Shown: positions 1 through 9,043 of the stretch, one piece after another
How positions within the stretch are numbered: the first letter of the stretch is position 1
Layout: every line of letters begins with the position of its first letter
Source of the DNA: Streptomyces sp. NBC_00190
GTDB taxonomy: Bacteria; Actinomycetota; Actinomycetes; Streptomycetales; Streptomycetaceae
Direction: 5' to 3'
Assembly (NCBI RefSeq): GCF_036203305.1
Contig: NZ_CP108131.1
Location: 6,572,001 to 6,636,000, forward strand
Length of the DNA: 64,000 bases
Program-made: the position numbers and the translations under genes
The notes under the pieces: generated by a model
The model's input: only the letters and a program-made list of their open reading frames with translations
Told to the model about the DNA's origin: nothing
Databases searched by the model: none

Positions 1-18
1 TGGCGTAGGCCCCGGCGG

Positions 19-468
19 CTACGGCCGCTCGCGGAAGTACGCGTTCGCCGCCGGGCGGAACATCAGGGCCACCGCCGTCAGGACGGCCGCCAGGTGGACC
101 GCCCGGCTCGCGCCGAAGACCAGGTCGAGGGTGTCCGCGCGCGACAGGGCGTCGGCGAGCGAACCCCCGTCGAGGAGGTACCGCAGGGGCTCCACGACCA
201 GCGAGGCGGTGCCGACGACGCCGAGGCCGACGGCCAGGGTGATCCGGGCCCAGCGCGCACCCGAGCGCATGCGGAAGGCGACCAGGACGGCCACGGTGAA
301 GACGGTCAGGCGGACCACCAGGCCGACGGCGATCTCGTCGGCCGGAACCCTGCCGAGCATGAGCGCGGTTTCGAACGCCCCGGCGGCCACCGCCGTGAGC
401 CAGAGCACGAAGGCGGCGCGGACCTCGGTGGGGGGCGTGAGTCGGCGGGGTACGACGGCGGTGTACAT
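19..468 (-). CDS. Small integral membrane protein, function unknown
   Basis: This 149-residue protein has about four hydrophobic segments: residues ~16-36, ~45-63, ~70-90 and a final one near ~120-138. It has no recognisable enzymatic motif. The N-terminal MYTAVVPRRLTPPTEVR stretch is typical of a positively charged cytoplasmic start. I chose the ATG at 468 because the frame upstream loses Streptomyces-like composition, although the ribosome binding site is weak. It lies downstream of the two-component genes in the same orientation, about 100 bp away, so it could be their last gene, but that is inference. Confidence 0.7.
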   Translation of the reverse strand: MYTAVVPRRLTPPTEVRAAFVLWLTAVAAGAFETALMLGRVPADEIAVGLVVRLTVFTVAVLVAFRMRSGARWARITLAVGLGVVGTASLVVEPLRYLLDGGSLADALSRADTLDLVFGASRAVHLAAVLTAVALMFRPAANAYFRERP

Positions 469-572
469 CGGGGGCTCGCTCTCGGCTCGGGTACTCGGCA
501 CCCCGATGCTCCCGCCGGTCCGGTCCGCGCACCCGCCTGCCGCCCGGTGTATCCGACCTGGGGCTGGCCCCC

Positions 573-1202
573 CTACGGCGTGCGGATCAGGCGGCGGGTG
601 GCGGCGGCCGCGACCGCGGAGGTGCGGGAGTCGACGCCGAGCTTCGCGTAGATGTGCACCAGGTGGGACTTGACCGTGGCCTGGCTGAGGAAGAGCCGCT
701 TGGAGATCTGCTGGTTCGACAGGCCGTCCGCGACCAGCTGGAGCACCTCCAGCTCCCGCTTCGTCAGCGCCTCCGCCGGGGTCCGCATCCGGTCCATCAG
801 CCGCAGCGCCACCGCCGGGGCCAGCGCCGACTGGCCCGCCGCGGCCGTTCGGACCGCAGCTGCCAGCTCCTCCGGCGGGGCGTCCTTCAGCAGGTAGCCC
901 GAAGCGCCCGCCTCCACGGCCGCCAGGATGTCCGCGTCCGTGTCGTACGTGGTCAGCACCAGCACCCGGGGCGCGCCCTGCCGGGCCGTGATCAGGGCCG
1001 TCGCCTCGGCGCCGTGCATACCGGGCCCGAACTGGAGGTCCATCAGGACCACGTCCACCGGCTCGGCGGCGGCCAGCTCCACGGCCCGCTCGGCGGTCGC
1101 GGCCTCGGCGACCACCGTGAAGTCCGGTTCGGTGTCCAGCACCGCGCGCAGGCCCGCCCGCACCACCGGGTGGTCGTCCGCGAGCAGCAGTCGGACGGTC
1201 AT
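573..1202 (-). CDS. NarL/FixJ-family (LuxR-type HTH) response regulator
   Basis: This 209-residue response regulator has an N-terminal receiver domain with acidic pair D9/D10, phospho-acceptor Asp55 (VVLMDLQ) and conserved Lys106 (YLLKD). Its C-terminal LuxR-type HTH begins around LTKRELEVLQLVADGLSNQQ. The ATG overlaps the stop of the histidine kinase upstream (ATGA), so the two are translationally coupled. Partner and orientation suggest control of the divergent ABC exporter at 2536-4310, as in many LiaRS-like or antibiotic-sensing systems; that target is inferred. Confidence 0.93.
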   Translation of the reverse strand: MTVRLLLADDHPVVRAGLRAVLDTEPDFTVVAEAATAERAVELAAAEPVDVVLMDLQFGPGMHGAEATALITARQGAPRVLVLTTYDTDADILAAVEAGASGYLLKDAPPEELAAAVRTAAAGQSALAPAVALRLMDRMRTPAEALTKRELEVLQLVADGLSNQQISKRLFLSQATVKSHLVHIYAKLGVDSRTSAVAAAATRRLIRTP

Positions 1203-2401
1203 CAGACGGCCTCCAGGGGAAGGGGCAGGGTGACGGCCACGGCGGTGCCCTGGCCGTAGCCGGACTCCACGGTGAACAGCCCGCCCAGCGTCTCGGCGCG
1301 CGAGCGCATCGCGGGCAGGCCGAAGCCGCCCTCGCCCGACGGGGCGGAGGAGAGGTCGAAGCCCTGCCCGTCGTCCACGATGTCCAGGGTGACGGAGGCG
1401 TCCATGAAGGTGAGCGTGATCTCGGCCCGCCGGGCGCGCGCGTGGCGCACCACATTGGCCAGCGCCGACTGCGCGATCCGCAGCAGGGCCACCTCGTACG
1501 GGGTGGGCAGCACCCGGGGCCTGCCGCTCAGCGAGAACCGCACCAGCGGCCCCGGCGCCCCCGAGCACAGCCGTTCCAGCGCGGCGGCGAGCGACCCGTG
1601 CTCCAGGTCCGGCGGGGTGAGGGCCCGTACGAAGCGACGTGCCTCGGCGAGGTTCTCCTGGGCGGCCTCCCGCGCCCGCGCGATGTGGGGCACGGCCGGC
1701 GACTCCACGGGAAGCGCCCGCTCGGCGGCCCGCAGCAGCAGCTGGATCGAGGACAGTCCCTGGGCCAGGGTGTCGTGGATCTCCCGGGCGAGCCGCTCCC
1801 GCTCGGCCAGGATCCCCGCGCCGCGCTCGGCCGCGGCCAGCTCCGCGCGGGTCGTGATGAGCTCCTCGATCAGCTCCCGCCGGCGTTCGCTCTCGCGGTA
1901 CAGCGCCTGGTAGCCCAGAACGGTCGCCACCGCCACGGCCCCGCCCAGCAGCGGCCCGAGGAAGGCCCCGGGCGTCACCGCGCTGCTGTGCGCGAGGAAA
2001 CCGCCGATGGCCGCGCAGGCGGTCACCGCGACGGCCGCGACCCCCCAGCGCAGCCGCAGCAGGTGCAGCTCCAGGAAGTACAGCGGGAAGGCGATCCACA
2101 GCCCGTCGGGGGAGACCGCCAGCAGGGCCAGCCAGGCCGCGCCCAGCGCGGCCAGCCACACCGCCCCGGCGCGCGGCGACGCGTGCACGGCGGGGGCCCG
2201 TACGCCGCCCGCGTACACGGCGGCCAGGGCCGCGCAGACGGCGACGACCCAGCCGGCCCCGGGCGCGGAGTCGGCGACGGCCCGTCCGGCGGCCAGCGCG
2301 AGCAGCCCGAGGAGCAGCGCGTGCAGGCACAGCTGCAGCACTTTCGAGACGGGGGTGAGGGGGCGGGAAGCGGGCGGAGCGGCAGGATTCAGAGCAGCCA
2401 T
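1202..2401 (-). CDS. Sensor histidine kinase, NarL-partner type (HisKA_3)
   Basis: This 399-residue membrane kinase has several hydrophobic helices in residues ~20-160. A dimerisation/phosphotransfer segment follows with the catalytic His in LAREIHDTLAQGLSSIQ. The HATPase_c domain shows the N-box region near ANVVRHARA and a G-box DDGQGFD. It ends by overlapping the response regulator start. The large multi-helix sensor with no obvious extracellular loop suggests sensing within or close to the membrane. It is divergent from the FtsX-type ABC genes, a layout common for cell-envelope stress or antimicrobial-sensing modules. Confidence 0.93.
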   Translation of the reverse strand: MAALNPAAPPASRPLTPVSKVLQLCLHALLLGLLALAAGRAVADSAPGAGWVVAVCAALAAVYAGGVRAPAVHASPRAGAVWLAALGAAWLALLAVSPDGLWIAFPLYFLELHLLRLRWGVAAVAVTACAAIGGFLAHSSAVTPGAFLGPLLGGAVAVATVLGYQALYRESERRRELIEELITTRAELAAAERGAGILAERERLAREIHDTLAQGLSSIQLLLRAAERALPVESPAVPHIARAREAAQENLAEARRFVRALTPPDLEHGSLAAALERLCSGAPGPLVRFSLSGRPRVLPTPYEVALLRIAQSALANVVRHARARRAEITLTFMDASVTLDIVDDGQGFDLSSAPSGEGGFGLPAMRSRAETLGGLFTVESGYGQGTAVAVTLPLPLEAV

Positions 2402-2535
2402 GACCTGACCAGCCTAAGTGGGCCCGGACCACCCCCGGTCAACCGAAAGTTTGATGTCCGGATGCGTCCTTCGATACGAGGATCGCTACCGTGGCGCGAT
2501 GCCCCCCGTCCACGCGGACGGCCAAGGTGGGGGAC

Positions 2536-3621
2536 ATGTTCGTCGCATGGAGAGATCTACGGTTCGCGAAGGGCCGGTTCGCCCTCATGGGCTCGGTCGT
2601 ACTGCTGATCACACTGCTGGTCGGCCTGCTGTCCGGGCTCACCTCCGGTCTGGCACGGGAGAACATCTCGGCCATCACCGGGCTGCCCGCCACCCATCTG
2701 GCCTTCGCCGCGCCCGCCGGTGACCAGAAGGTGTCCTTCACCAACTCCCAGGTGCAGGAGAAGGCCTGGCAGACATGGCGCGGGCAGCCGGGGGTGACAT
2801 CGGCGGAGCCGCTCGGCATCCGCACCACCAACGCCGCCTCGGGCGAGCGCACCGCGGCCGTCTCGGTCTTCGGGGTGGAGCCCTCGGGGAAGCTCGGCCC
2901 GCGCGGCAGCGGCCTCGCCCAGGGACGGGTGGTCCTCACCGAGAAGGCCGCGAAGGAGCTGGGCGGCCTCACCGCTGGCGCCAGGCTCAGGATCGGCACG
3001 CTCGAACTGTCCGTCGCCGCGGTCTCCGGCACCGCCGCCTACAGCCACACCCCGGTCGTCTGGATGGACCTGAACGACTGGCAGCGCATCGGCAACCCCG
3101 GCACCTCCCTCGACACGCTCGCCACCGTCGTCGCCGTCTCGGGCGACGGCATGGACCTGGCGGCCGCGGACAAGGCCGCCGCCACCAAGGCCCAGACCGT
3201 GGACGAGGCCCTGGGCGCCATAGGCTCCTACCAGGCCGAGAACGGCTCGCTCCAGCTGATGCGCGGCTTCCTCTTCGCCATCTCGGCCCTGGTGATAGGC
3301 GCCTTCTTCACCGTGTGGACCATCCAGCGCAGCGGGGACATCGCCGTGCTGAAGGCACTGGGTGCCTCGACCCCGTATCTGCTGAAGGACGCCCTCGGCC
3401 AGGCCGTGGTCATGCTGGCGATCGGCACCGGGCTGGGCACGGCGCTCGCCGCCGGCTTCGGCGCGCTGATCAGCGGCGGGAACGTGCCCTTCGTGCTCGA
3501 CGCCGCCACCGTGCTCGTCCCGGCCGCCGTCATGATCGTGCTCGGCGCCCTGGGCGCGGCCCTGTCCATCCGGCGGATCACCGCCGTCGACCCGCTGACC
3601 GCCCTCGGGAGCGCCCGATGA
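2536..3621 (+). CDS. ABC transporter permease, FtsX/MacB-like
   Basis: This 361-residue permease has one N-terminal transmembrane helix (~16-38), a long extracellular domain and three C-terminal helices (~238-262, ~285-312, ~325-350). That is the usual FtsX/MacB_PCD topology of exporters and envelope-remodelling systems. I chose the ATG at 2536 because AAGGTGGGGG sits about 6 bases upstream; a GTG at 2491 in the same frame would add 15 residues of poor composition. Its last codons overlap the ATPase start by ATGA. It is divergent from the two-component genes. Confidence 0.9.
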   Translation: MFVAWRDLRFAKGRFALMGSVVLLITLLVGLLSGLTSGLARENISAITGLPATHLAFAAPAGDQKVSFTNSQVQEKAWQTWRGQPGVTSAEPLGIRTTNAASGERTAAVSVFGVEPSGKLGPRGSGLAQGRVVLTEKAAKELGGLTAGARLRIGTLELSVAAVSGTAAYSHTPVVWMDLNDWQRIGNPGTSLDTLATVVAVSGDGMDLAAADKAAATKAQTVDEALGAIGSYQAENGSLQLMRGFLFAISALVIGAFFTVWTIQRSGDIAVLKALGASTPYLLKDALGQAVVMLAIGTGLGTALAAGFGALISGGNVPFVLDAATVLVPAAVMIVLGALGAALSIRRITAVDPLTALGSAR

Positions 3622-4310
3622 CCCTGCTCGTGCACGACGTCACCCTGACCTACCCCGACGGCGAGAGCAGGCTCACCGCCCTCGACTCGGTCGGCCTGGA
3701 GGTTCCCGCGGGCACCCTGACGGCAGTCATCGGCCCCTCCGGCTCCGGCAAGTCCAGCCTGCTCGCCGTGGCCGCCACGCTGGTCACCCCGGACTCCGGC
3801 CGGGTGGTCGTCGCCGGCCGGGACACCGCCGCGCTGAGCGCCGCCGAGAAGTCGGCCCTGCGCCGGGAGAAGATCGGCATCGTCTTCCAGCAGCCGAACC
3901 TGCTCGCCTCGCTGACCGCCGCCGAACAGCTCCAGGTCATGGCGCACGTCTCGGGCCGGCCCGCGCGGGCGCTGCGCCGGCGCGCGCTGGAGCTGCTGGA
4001 CGCGGTGGGTCTGGCGGACAAGGCCGACAAGCGGCCCCACCAGCTCTCCGGGGGCCAGCGCCAGCGGATCAACATCGCCCGCGCCCTGATGAACGAGCCC
4101 GCCGTGCTGCTGGTCGATGAGCCGACCAGCGCCCTCGACCACGAGCGCGGCGCGGCCGTGCTCGACCTGCTGGTCACGCTGACCCGCGAGCGCTCGACGG
4201 CCACGGTGCTGGTCACGCACGACCACGCCCACCTGGACCGGATGGACCGTACGGCGACGATGGCCGACGGCCGCCTGTCGCAGAGCCCGGACCCGGTCCC
4301 GGCGTCCTGA
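3618..4310 (+). CDS. ABC transporter ATP-binding protein (LolD/MacB type)
   Basis: This 230-residue ATPase has Walker A GPSGSGKSS (~38-46), Q-loop VFQQPN, signature LSGGQRQR and Walker B VLLVDEPTSALD followed by the H-loop VTHD. Its length and sequence fit the short ATPases that pair with FtsX-type permeases rather than nutrient importers. It is translationally coupled to the permease. A strong bidirectional hairpin follows about 25 bases after the stop. Confidence 0.94.
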   Translation: MTLLVHDVTLTYPDGESRLTALDSVGLEVPAGTLTAVIGPSGSGKSSLLAVAATLVTPDSGRVVVAGRDTAALSAAEKSALRREKIGIVFQQPNLLASLTAAEQLQVMAHVSGRPARALRRRALELLDAVGLADKADKRPHQLSGGQRQRINIARALMNEPAVLLVDEPTSALDHERGAAVLDLLVTLTRERSTATVLVTHDHAHLDRMDRTATMADGRLSQSPDPVPAS

Positions 4311-4335
4311 CCCCGCCCGGCACACCGCACGCACG

Positions 4336-4382
4336 CGAAGGCCCCGGCCGCCCCTCGCTCCGAGGGGCGGCCGGGGCCTTCG
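4336..4382. terminator. Bidirectional terminator between ABC ATPase and allR
   Basis: A perfect 22-bp stem (left arm 4336-4357, right arm 4361-4382) with a 3-base CTC loop lies between two convergent genes. The stem is nearly all GC with AAGG/CCTT flanks. Factor-independent terminators without long U-tracts are common in Streptomyces. Confidence 0.85.
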
Positions 4383-4406
4383 TACGACTGCCTGCCAGGG
4401 CTGCTG

Positions 4407-5210
4407 CTAGGCGGGGTTCTGGTTGGACAGGGCCACGGACAGCTCGGCCGCCACGCCCTGCAGGATCGGCACGATCGACTCGGTCAGCGCCTCGGTCACC
4501 CGGCCCGCCGGGCCCGAGATGGAGATCGCGGCGGCGGTCGGCGAGTTCGGCACCGACACGGCGAGGCAGCGGACTCCTATTTCCTGCTCGTTGTCGTCGA
4601 CCGCGTAACCCACCTTGCGGACCTGCTCCAGCGCGTCGAGGAAGCCCTCGGGCGTGGTGATGGTCTTCTCGGTCGCCGCCGGCATCCCGGTGCGGGCCAG
4701 CAGGGCACGCACCTCCTCGGCGGGGGTGTAGGCGAGGAGCGCCTTGCCCACTCCGGTGGAGTGCGGGAGCACCCGGCGGCCGACCTCGGTGAACATGCGC
4801 ATGGAGTGCTTGGACGGCACCTGGGCGACGTAGACGATCTCGTCCCCGTCGAGCAGGGCCATGTTCGCCGTCTCCCCGGTCTCCTCGACCAGGCGGGCGA
4901 GGTACGGGCGGGCCCAGGTGCCCAGGAGTCGCGACGCGGACTCGCCGAGGCGGATCAGCCGGGGGCCGAGGGAGTAACGTCGGTTGGGCTGCTGACGTAC
5001 ATAACCGCATGCCACGAGCGTGCGCATGAGGCGGTGGATGGTCGGCAGCGGCAGACCGCTGGCGGCGGAGAGCTCGCTGAGGCCGACTTCGCCCCCGGCG
5101 TCGGCCATGCGTTCGAGCAGATCGAAGGCGCGCTCAAGGGACTGGACGCCACCGCTGGCGGCAGTGGGCTTGGCGGAAGCGTCGGTGGTGCTGGCGCTGG
5201 ACGTCGGCAC
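4407..5210 (-). CDS. allR: IclR-family regulator of allantoin catabolism (AllR-like)
   Basis: This 267-residue IclR-family protein has an N-terminal winged helix (~20-85, including LSELSAASGLPLPTIHRLMRTL) and a C-terminal ligand-binding domain with ISISGPAGRV near its end. It lies divergent to allantoinase and allantoicase, the arrangement of the AllR repressor in other streptomycetes, where it represses these genes and responds to pathway intermediates. Function here is from family plus context. Candidate boxes are described in the intergenic region upstream. Confidence 0.88.
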   Translation of the reverse strand: MPTSSASTTDASAKPTAASGGVQSLERAFDLLERMADAGGEVGLSELSAASGLPLPTIHRLMRTLVACGYVRQQPNRRYSLGPRLIRLGESASRLLGTWARPYLARLVEETGETANMALLDGDEIVYVAQVPSKHSMRMFTEVGRRVLPHSTGVGKALLAYTPAEEVRALLARTGMPAATEKTITTPEGFLDALEQVRKVGYAVDDNEQEIGVRCLAVSVPNSPTAAAISISGPAGRVTEALTESIVPILQGVAAELSVALSNQNPA

Positions 5211-5373
5211 GGCGCGGTCCTTTCGGTGCTGGCAGGCAAGGAATCAGCCTACCGGTCGGTCGGCGTCGGCCCTAGAGCAGGGGCGATGCCGTCCCCGCCG
5301 GTCAGAGGCGGTTTGTCCAGGTGGTGGACGTCCTCGGGAAGTTACCCTCCCATCCTTGATGGTGGTAGCTACA

Positions 5374-5518
5374 TTCTGTATAGCGAAATCTTAATTCCAT
5401 CCTGTGGAAACATCCAATTGCGGTGTCTGTGTGTCAGTGGTCCGTCCGGGCGCTCTTGACTGGCTCCGGATCGCCCCGCAGACTCCGTCAACAGAACGTT
5501 GAATTTCGCTCTGTGGAA
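5374..5518. promoter_or_regulatory. Candidate AllR (IclR-type) operator boxes, three copies
   Basis: The 326-bp gap between allR and allB is unusually AT-rich. It contains an inverted repeat TTCCA-N5-TGGAA (5395-5409). A related site TTTCG-N5-TGGAA (5504-5518) sits just before the allB ribosome binding site. A third copy in inverse orientation is at 5374-5388 (TTCTG-N5-CGAAA). AGCGAAAT at 5383-5390 recurs inverted at 5503-5510. Fifteen-base palindromes of this kind fit IclR-family dimers. The binding itself is inferred. Confidence 0.5.
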
Positions 5519-5536
5519 GTGGATGGGGAGGTTCCG

Positions 5537-6880
5537 GTGTCCGACCTGGCTGTGGAACTGGTACTGCGCTCGACGCGCGTCATCACCCCCGAGGGGACGC
5601 GCGCCGCCTCGGTGGCCGTCGCCGACGGGAAGATCACGGCCGTGCTGGCGCACGACGCCGAGGTACCGGCCGGAGCCCGGCTGGAGGACTTCGGCGACGA
5701 CGTCCTGCTTCCCGGCCTGGTCGACACCCACGTCCACGTCAACGACCCGGGCCGCACCGAGTGGGAAGGCTTCTGGACGGCCACCCGTGCCGCCGCGGCC
5801 GGAGGCATCACCACGATCCTCGACATGCCGCTGAACTCCCTTCCGCCGACCACCACGACCGACAACCTGCGCGTCAAGCAGGAGGTCGCCCGCGCCAAGG
5901 CGCACGTGGACGTCGGCTTCTGGGGCGGCGCCCTGCCCGGCAACGTCAAGGACCTGCGCCCGCTGCACGACGCCGGCGTCTACGGCTTCAAGTGCTTCCT
6001 GTCGCCCTCCGGCGTCGACGAGTTTCCCGAGCTCGACCAGGACCAACTGGCCGCCTCCCTCGCCGAGATCACCGGCTTCGGCGGCCTGATGATCGTGCAC
6101 GCCGAGGACCCGCACCACCTGGACGCGGCCCCGGCCGTCCCCGGTCCCAAGTACGCCGACTTCCTCGCCTCCCGCCCGCGCGACGCCGAGAACACCGCGA
6201 TCGGGAACCTGATCGCCCAGGCGAAGCGGCTGAACGCGCGGGTCCACGTACTGCACCTCTCGTCGAGCGACGCGCTGCCGCTGATCGCCGCCGCCAAGGC
6301 CGAGGGCGTCAGGATCACCGTCGAGTCCTGCCCGCACTACCTCACCCTCACTGCCGAGGAAGTCCCGGACGGCGCCAGCGAGTTCAAGTGCTGCCCGCCC
6401 ATCCGCGAGGCCGCCAACCAGGACCTCCTGTGGGACGCGCTCGCGGACGGCACCATCGACTGCATCGTCTCGGACCACTCGCCCTCCACCGCGGACCTGA
6501 AGACCAGCGACTTCGCCACCGCGTGGGGCGGCATCTCCTCCCTCCAGCTGGGCCTGCCCGCCATCTGGACCGAGGCGCGCCGGCGCGGACGCTCCCTGGA
6601 GGACGTCGTCCGCTGGATGTCCGCCGCCCCGGCCGCCCTCGCGGGCCTGGCGCAGAAGGGCGCGATCGAGGCGGGCCGCGACGCCGACTTCGCCGTGCTC
6701 GCCCCCGAAGAAACGTTCACCGTGGACCCGGCCGAACTCCACCACCGCAACCGGGTCACGGCGTACGCGGGCAAGACCCTGCACGGCGTCGTGAAGTCCA
6801 CCTGGCTGCGCGGTACGCAGATCGCCGACCACGGCACCCCGACCGAACCCACGGGCCTCCTCCTCGAAAGGCAGAACTGA
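5537..6880 (+). CDS. allB: Allantoinase
   Basis: This 447-residue cyclic amidohydrolase opens the hydantoin ring of allantoin to allantoate. Metal-site motifs are visible: [10 protein letters not shown], the carbamylated-lysine region [24 protein letters not shown] and the catalytic Asp in VSDHSPS. The start is GTG at 5537 with GGGGAGG five bases upstream; in-frame codons before it lack a ribosome binding site. The next gene, allantoicase, follows after 2 bases, so they form an operon. Candidate AllR boxes lie directly upstream. Confidence 0.95.
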   Translation: MSDLAVELVLRSTRVITPEGTRAASVAVADGKITAVLAHDAEVPAGARLEDFGDDVLLPGLVDTHVHVNDPGRTEWEGFWTATRAAAAGGITTILDMPLNSLPPTTTTDNLRVKQEVARAKAHVDVGFWGGALPGNVKDLRPLHDAGVYGFKCFLSPSGVDEFPELDQDQLAASLAEITGFGGLMIVHAEDPHHLDAAPAVPGPKYADFLASRPRDAENTAIGNLIAQAKRLNARVHVLHLSSSDALPLIAAAKAEGVRITVESCPHYLTLTAEEVPDGASEFKCCPPIREAANQDLLWDALADGTIDCIVSDHSPSTADLKTSDFATAWGGISSLQLGLPAIWTEARRRGRSLEDVVRWMSAAPAALAGLAQKGAIEAGRDADFAVLAPEETFTVDPAELHHRNRVTAYAGKTLHGVVKSTWLRGTQIADHGTPTEPTGLLLERQN

Positions 6881-6882
6881 CA

Positions 6883-8001
6883 GTGGCGATTGACTCCTTC
6901 ACCGGCAACGCGAACCCGTACGGAGGCGGCGACCCGTACGCGGATTACCGCACCGCGGACTTCCCCTTCACCCAGTACGCGAACCTCGCCGCCCGTGAGC
7001 TGGGCGCCGGTGTCATCGCCGCGAACGACGAGTTCTTCGCCCAGCGCGAGAACCTGCTCATCGCCGAGGCCGCGCACTTCGACCCCGAGCACTTCGGCCA
7101 CAAGGGCAAGATCATGGACGGCTGGGAGACCCGCCGCCGTCGCGGCGTCTCCGCCGAGCAGCCCTGGCCGACCCCCGAGGACCACGACTGGGCGCTCGTA
7201 CGCCTGGGCGCCCCCGGCGTCATCCGCGGCATCGTCGTCGACACCGCCCACTTCCGCGGCAACATGCCGCAGGCCGTCTCCATCGAGGGCACCAACTGGG
7301 ACGGCGCCCTCGCGCCGACCCCGCAGGAGCTCCTCGGCGACGACGTGAAGTGGACCGTGCTCGTCCCGCGCACCCCGGTCGGCGGCCACGCGGCCAACGG
7401 CTTCGAGGTCGACGCCGAGCAGCGCTTCACGCACCTGCGCGTCAACCAGCACCCGGACGGCGGCATCGCCCGCCTGCGCGTCTACGGCGAGGTCGCCCCG
7501 GACCCGAAGTGGCTCGCCACGCTCGGCACCTTCGACGTGGTCGCCCTGGAGAACGGCGGCTCGGTCCAGGACGCGTCCAACCGCTTCTACTCCCCGCCGA
7601 CCAACACCATCAACCCGGGCCGCTCCCGCAAGATGGACGACGGCTGGGAGACCGCCCGTCGCCGCGACAACGGCAACGACTGGATCCGCTACCAGCTCGT
7701 CGCCGAGTCCGAGATCCGCGCCGCCGAGATCGACACCGCCTACCTCAAGGGCAACTCGGCCGGCTGGGCCTCCCTGTCGGTCAAGACGGGTGAGGAGGGC
7801 GAGTGGACGGAATTCCTGCCGCGCACCCGCCTGCAGCCCGACACCAACCACCGCTTCGTGCTGGACACCCCGGCGGTCGGCACGCACGTGCGGATCGACA
7901 TCTTCCCGGACGGCGGCTTCTCCCGCCTGCGTCTGCACGGCTCGCTGACGGAGGCCGGCGCGGCCGCGCACGCCGCCCGCCACCAGGAGCTGGGCGGCTG
8001 A
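6883..8001 (+). CDS. alc: Allantoicase
   Basis: This 372-residue protein hydrolyses allantoate to ureidoglycolate and urea. It shows the internal duplication of the family: two jelly-roll modules each containing DGWET-(R/A)RR (near residues ~80 and ~250) and a D-T-A-(H/Y)-F/L-(R/K)-GN motif (VVDTAHFRGN and IDTAYLKGN). The GTG start overlaps the spacing expected after AAAGG upstream. It completes the two-step allantoin branch with allB. No urease or ureidoglycolate genes are in the window. Confidence 0.95.
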   Translation: MAIDSFTGNANPYGGGDPYADYRTADFPFTQYANLAARELGAGVIAANDEFFAQRENLLIAEAAHFDPEHFGHKGKIMDGWETRRRRGVSAEQPWPTPEDHDWALVRLGAPGVIRGIVVDTAHFRGNMPQAVSIEGTNWDGALAPTPQELLGDDVKWTVLVPRTPVGGHAANGFEVDAEQRFTHLRVNQHPDGGIARLRVYGEVAPDPKWLATLGTFDVVALENGGSVQDASNRFYSPPTNTINPGRSRKMDDGWETARRRDNGNDWIRYQLVAESEIRAAEIDTAYLKGNSAGWASLSVKTGEEGEWTEFLPRTRLQPDTNHRFVLDTPAVGTHVRIDIFPDGGFSRLRLHGSLTEAGAAAHAARHQELGG

Positions 8002-8052
8002 CGCCACCCCGCCGACTGCCCCGGGGGCCGACACCCCCGGGGCGCGCACGGA

Positions 8053-8089
8053 CCGAAGGGCGCAACCGCACGGCGGTTGCGCCCTTCGG
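8053..8089. terminator. Terminator hairpin after alc
   Basis: A perfect 16-bp stem (8053-8068 paired with 8074-8089) with a 5-base loop lies between the convergent allantoicase and SDR genes. It is probably a bidirectional terminator. Confidence 0.8.
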
Positions 8090-8140
8090 CGTACCGCGGC
8101 CCGGGGTGCCGCCCGGACCCGCCCGCACGCCCGGCGAGGG

Positions 8141-8878
8141 CTATGCCGCGTAGCCGCCGTCCACCGCGAACTCCGCGCCCGTCACGTACGCGGAGTCCGG
8201 CCCGGCCAGGAAGGACACCATGGCCGCGACCTCCTGCGGGGTGCCGAACCGGCCGAGGGCCGTCATGGCCGCCTGCTGCTCCGCCCCGGGGCCGTCCGCC
8301 GGGTTCATGTCGGTGTCCACCGGGCCCGGGTGCACGAGGTTCGCGGTGATGCCGCGCCCGCCGAGCTCCCGGGCCAGCGCCTTGGTCAGCCCGGTCAGCG
8401 CCGACTTGCTCATCGCGTACAGCGTGCCGCCGGGGCCCGGGACCCGCTGGGTGATGCAGCTGCCGACGGTGATGATCCGCCCGCCGGAGCCCATGTGACC
8501 GGCCGCGGCCCGGGCCACGAGGAACGCGCCGCGGACATTGACCGACAGCACCCGGTCCACCTCGGCCGGGCCCAGCCCGTCGAGGGGCCCGAGCACGCCC
8601 ACCCCCGCGTTGTTGACCAGGACGTCGATCCGCCCGAAGGCCCGTACGGCCTCCTCCACCGCCGAGACGGCCTGCGCCCCGTCGCCCGCGTCGGCCCGTA
8701 CGGCCAGTCCGCGCCGCCCGAGGGCCTCCACCTTGCCGACCACCTCGGCCGCCGCCCGCGCGTCGTTGACGTAACTGACCGCGACGTCGAGCCCGTCCTG
8801 GGCCAGTCGCAGGGCGCTCGCCGCGCCGATCCCGCGGCTGCCGCCGGTCACCAGCGCCACATACCCGGACCCGCTCAT
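8141..8878 (-). CDS. SDR-family oxidoreductase (3-oxoacyl-ACP reductase-like)
   Basis: This 245-residue classical short-chain dehydrogenase has the cofactor motif TGGSRGIG (~11-18), the NNAG motif, and the catalytic Ser/Tyr/Lys (VGSCIT, YAMSK). The C-terminal segment AEFAVDGGYAA is typical of FabG-like enzymes. NADP preference is suggested by the Arg in the glycine motif. A strong GGAGGAGGA lies just before the ATG. No neighbour reveals its substrate; the RibD-like gene is divergent. Confidence 0.9.
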   Translation of the reverse strand: MSGSGYVALVTGGSRGIGAASALRLAQDGLDVAVSYVNDARAAAEVVGKVEALGRRGLAVRADAGDGAQAVSAVEEAVRAFGRIDVLVNNAGVGVLGPLDGLGPAEVDRVLSVNVRGAFLVARAAAGHMGSGGRIITVGSCITQRVPGPGGTLYAMSKSALTGLTKALARELGGRGITANLVHPGPVDTDMNPADGPGAEQQAAMTALGRFGTPQEVAAMVSFLAGPDSAYVTGAEFAVDGGYAA

Positions 8879-9043
8879 GATGTCCTCCTCCGTGAAATGG
8901 TTGCGGGTTCAATGAAATGGCAGTCCGTGATCCGGCGCTGGCGGGAATCGGACATGGAGTTCTTCGCGCGCCGCACCGATGAGTCCGGGGCCGCCCGGGA
9001 GTCTGAACCTGCGTACGGACGACCGAGCAAGGAGCGCTGACCC

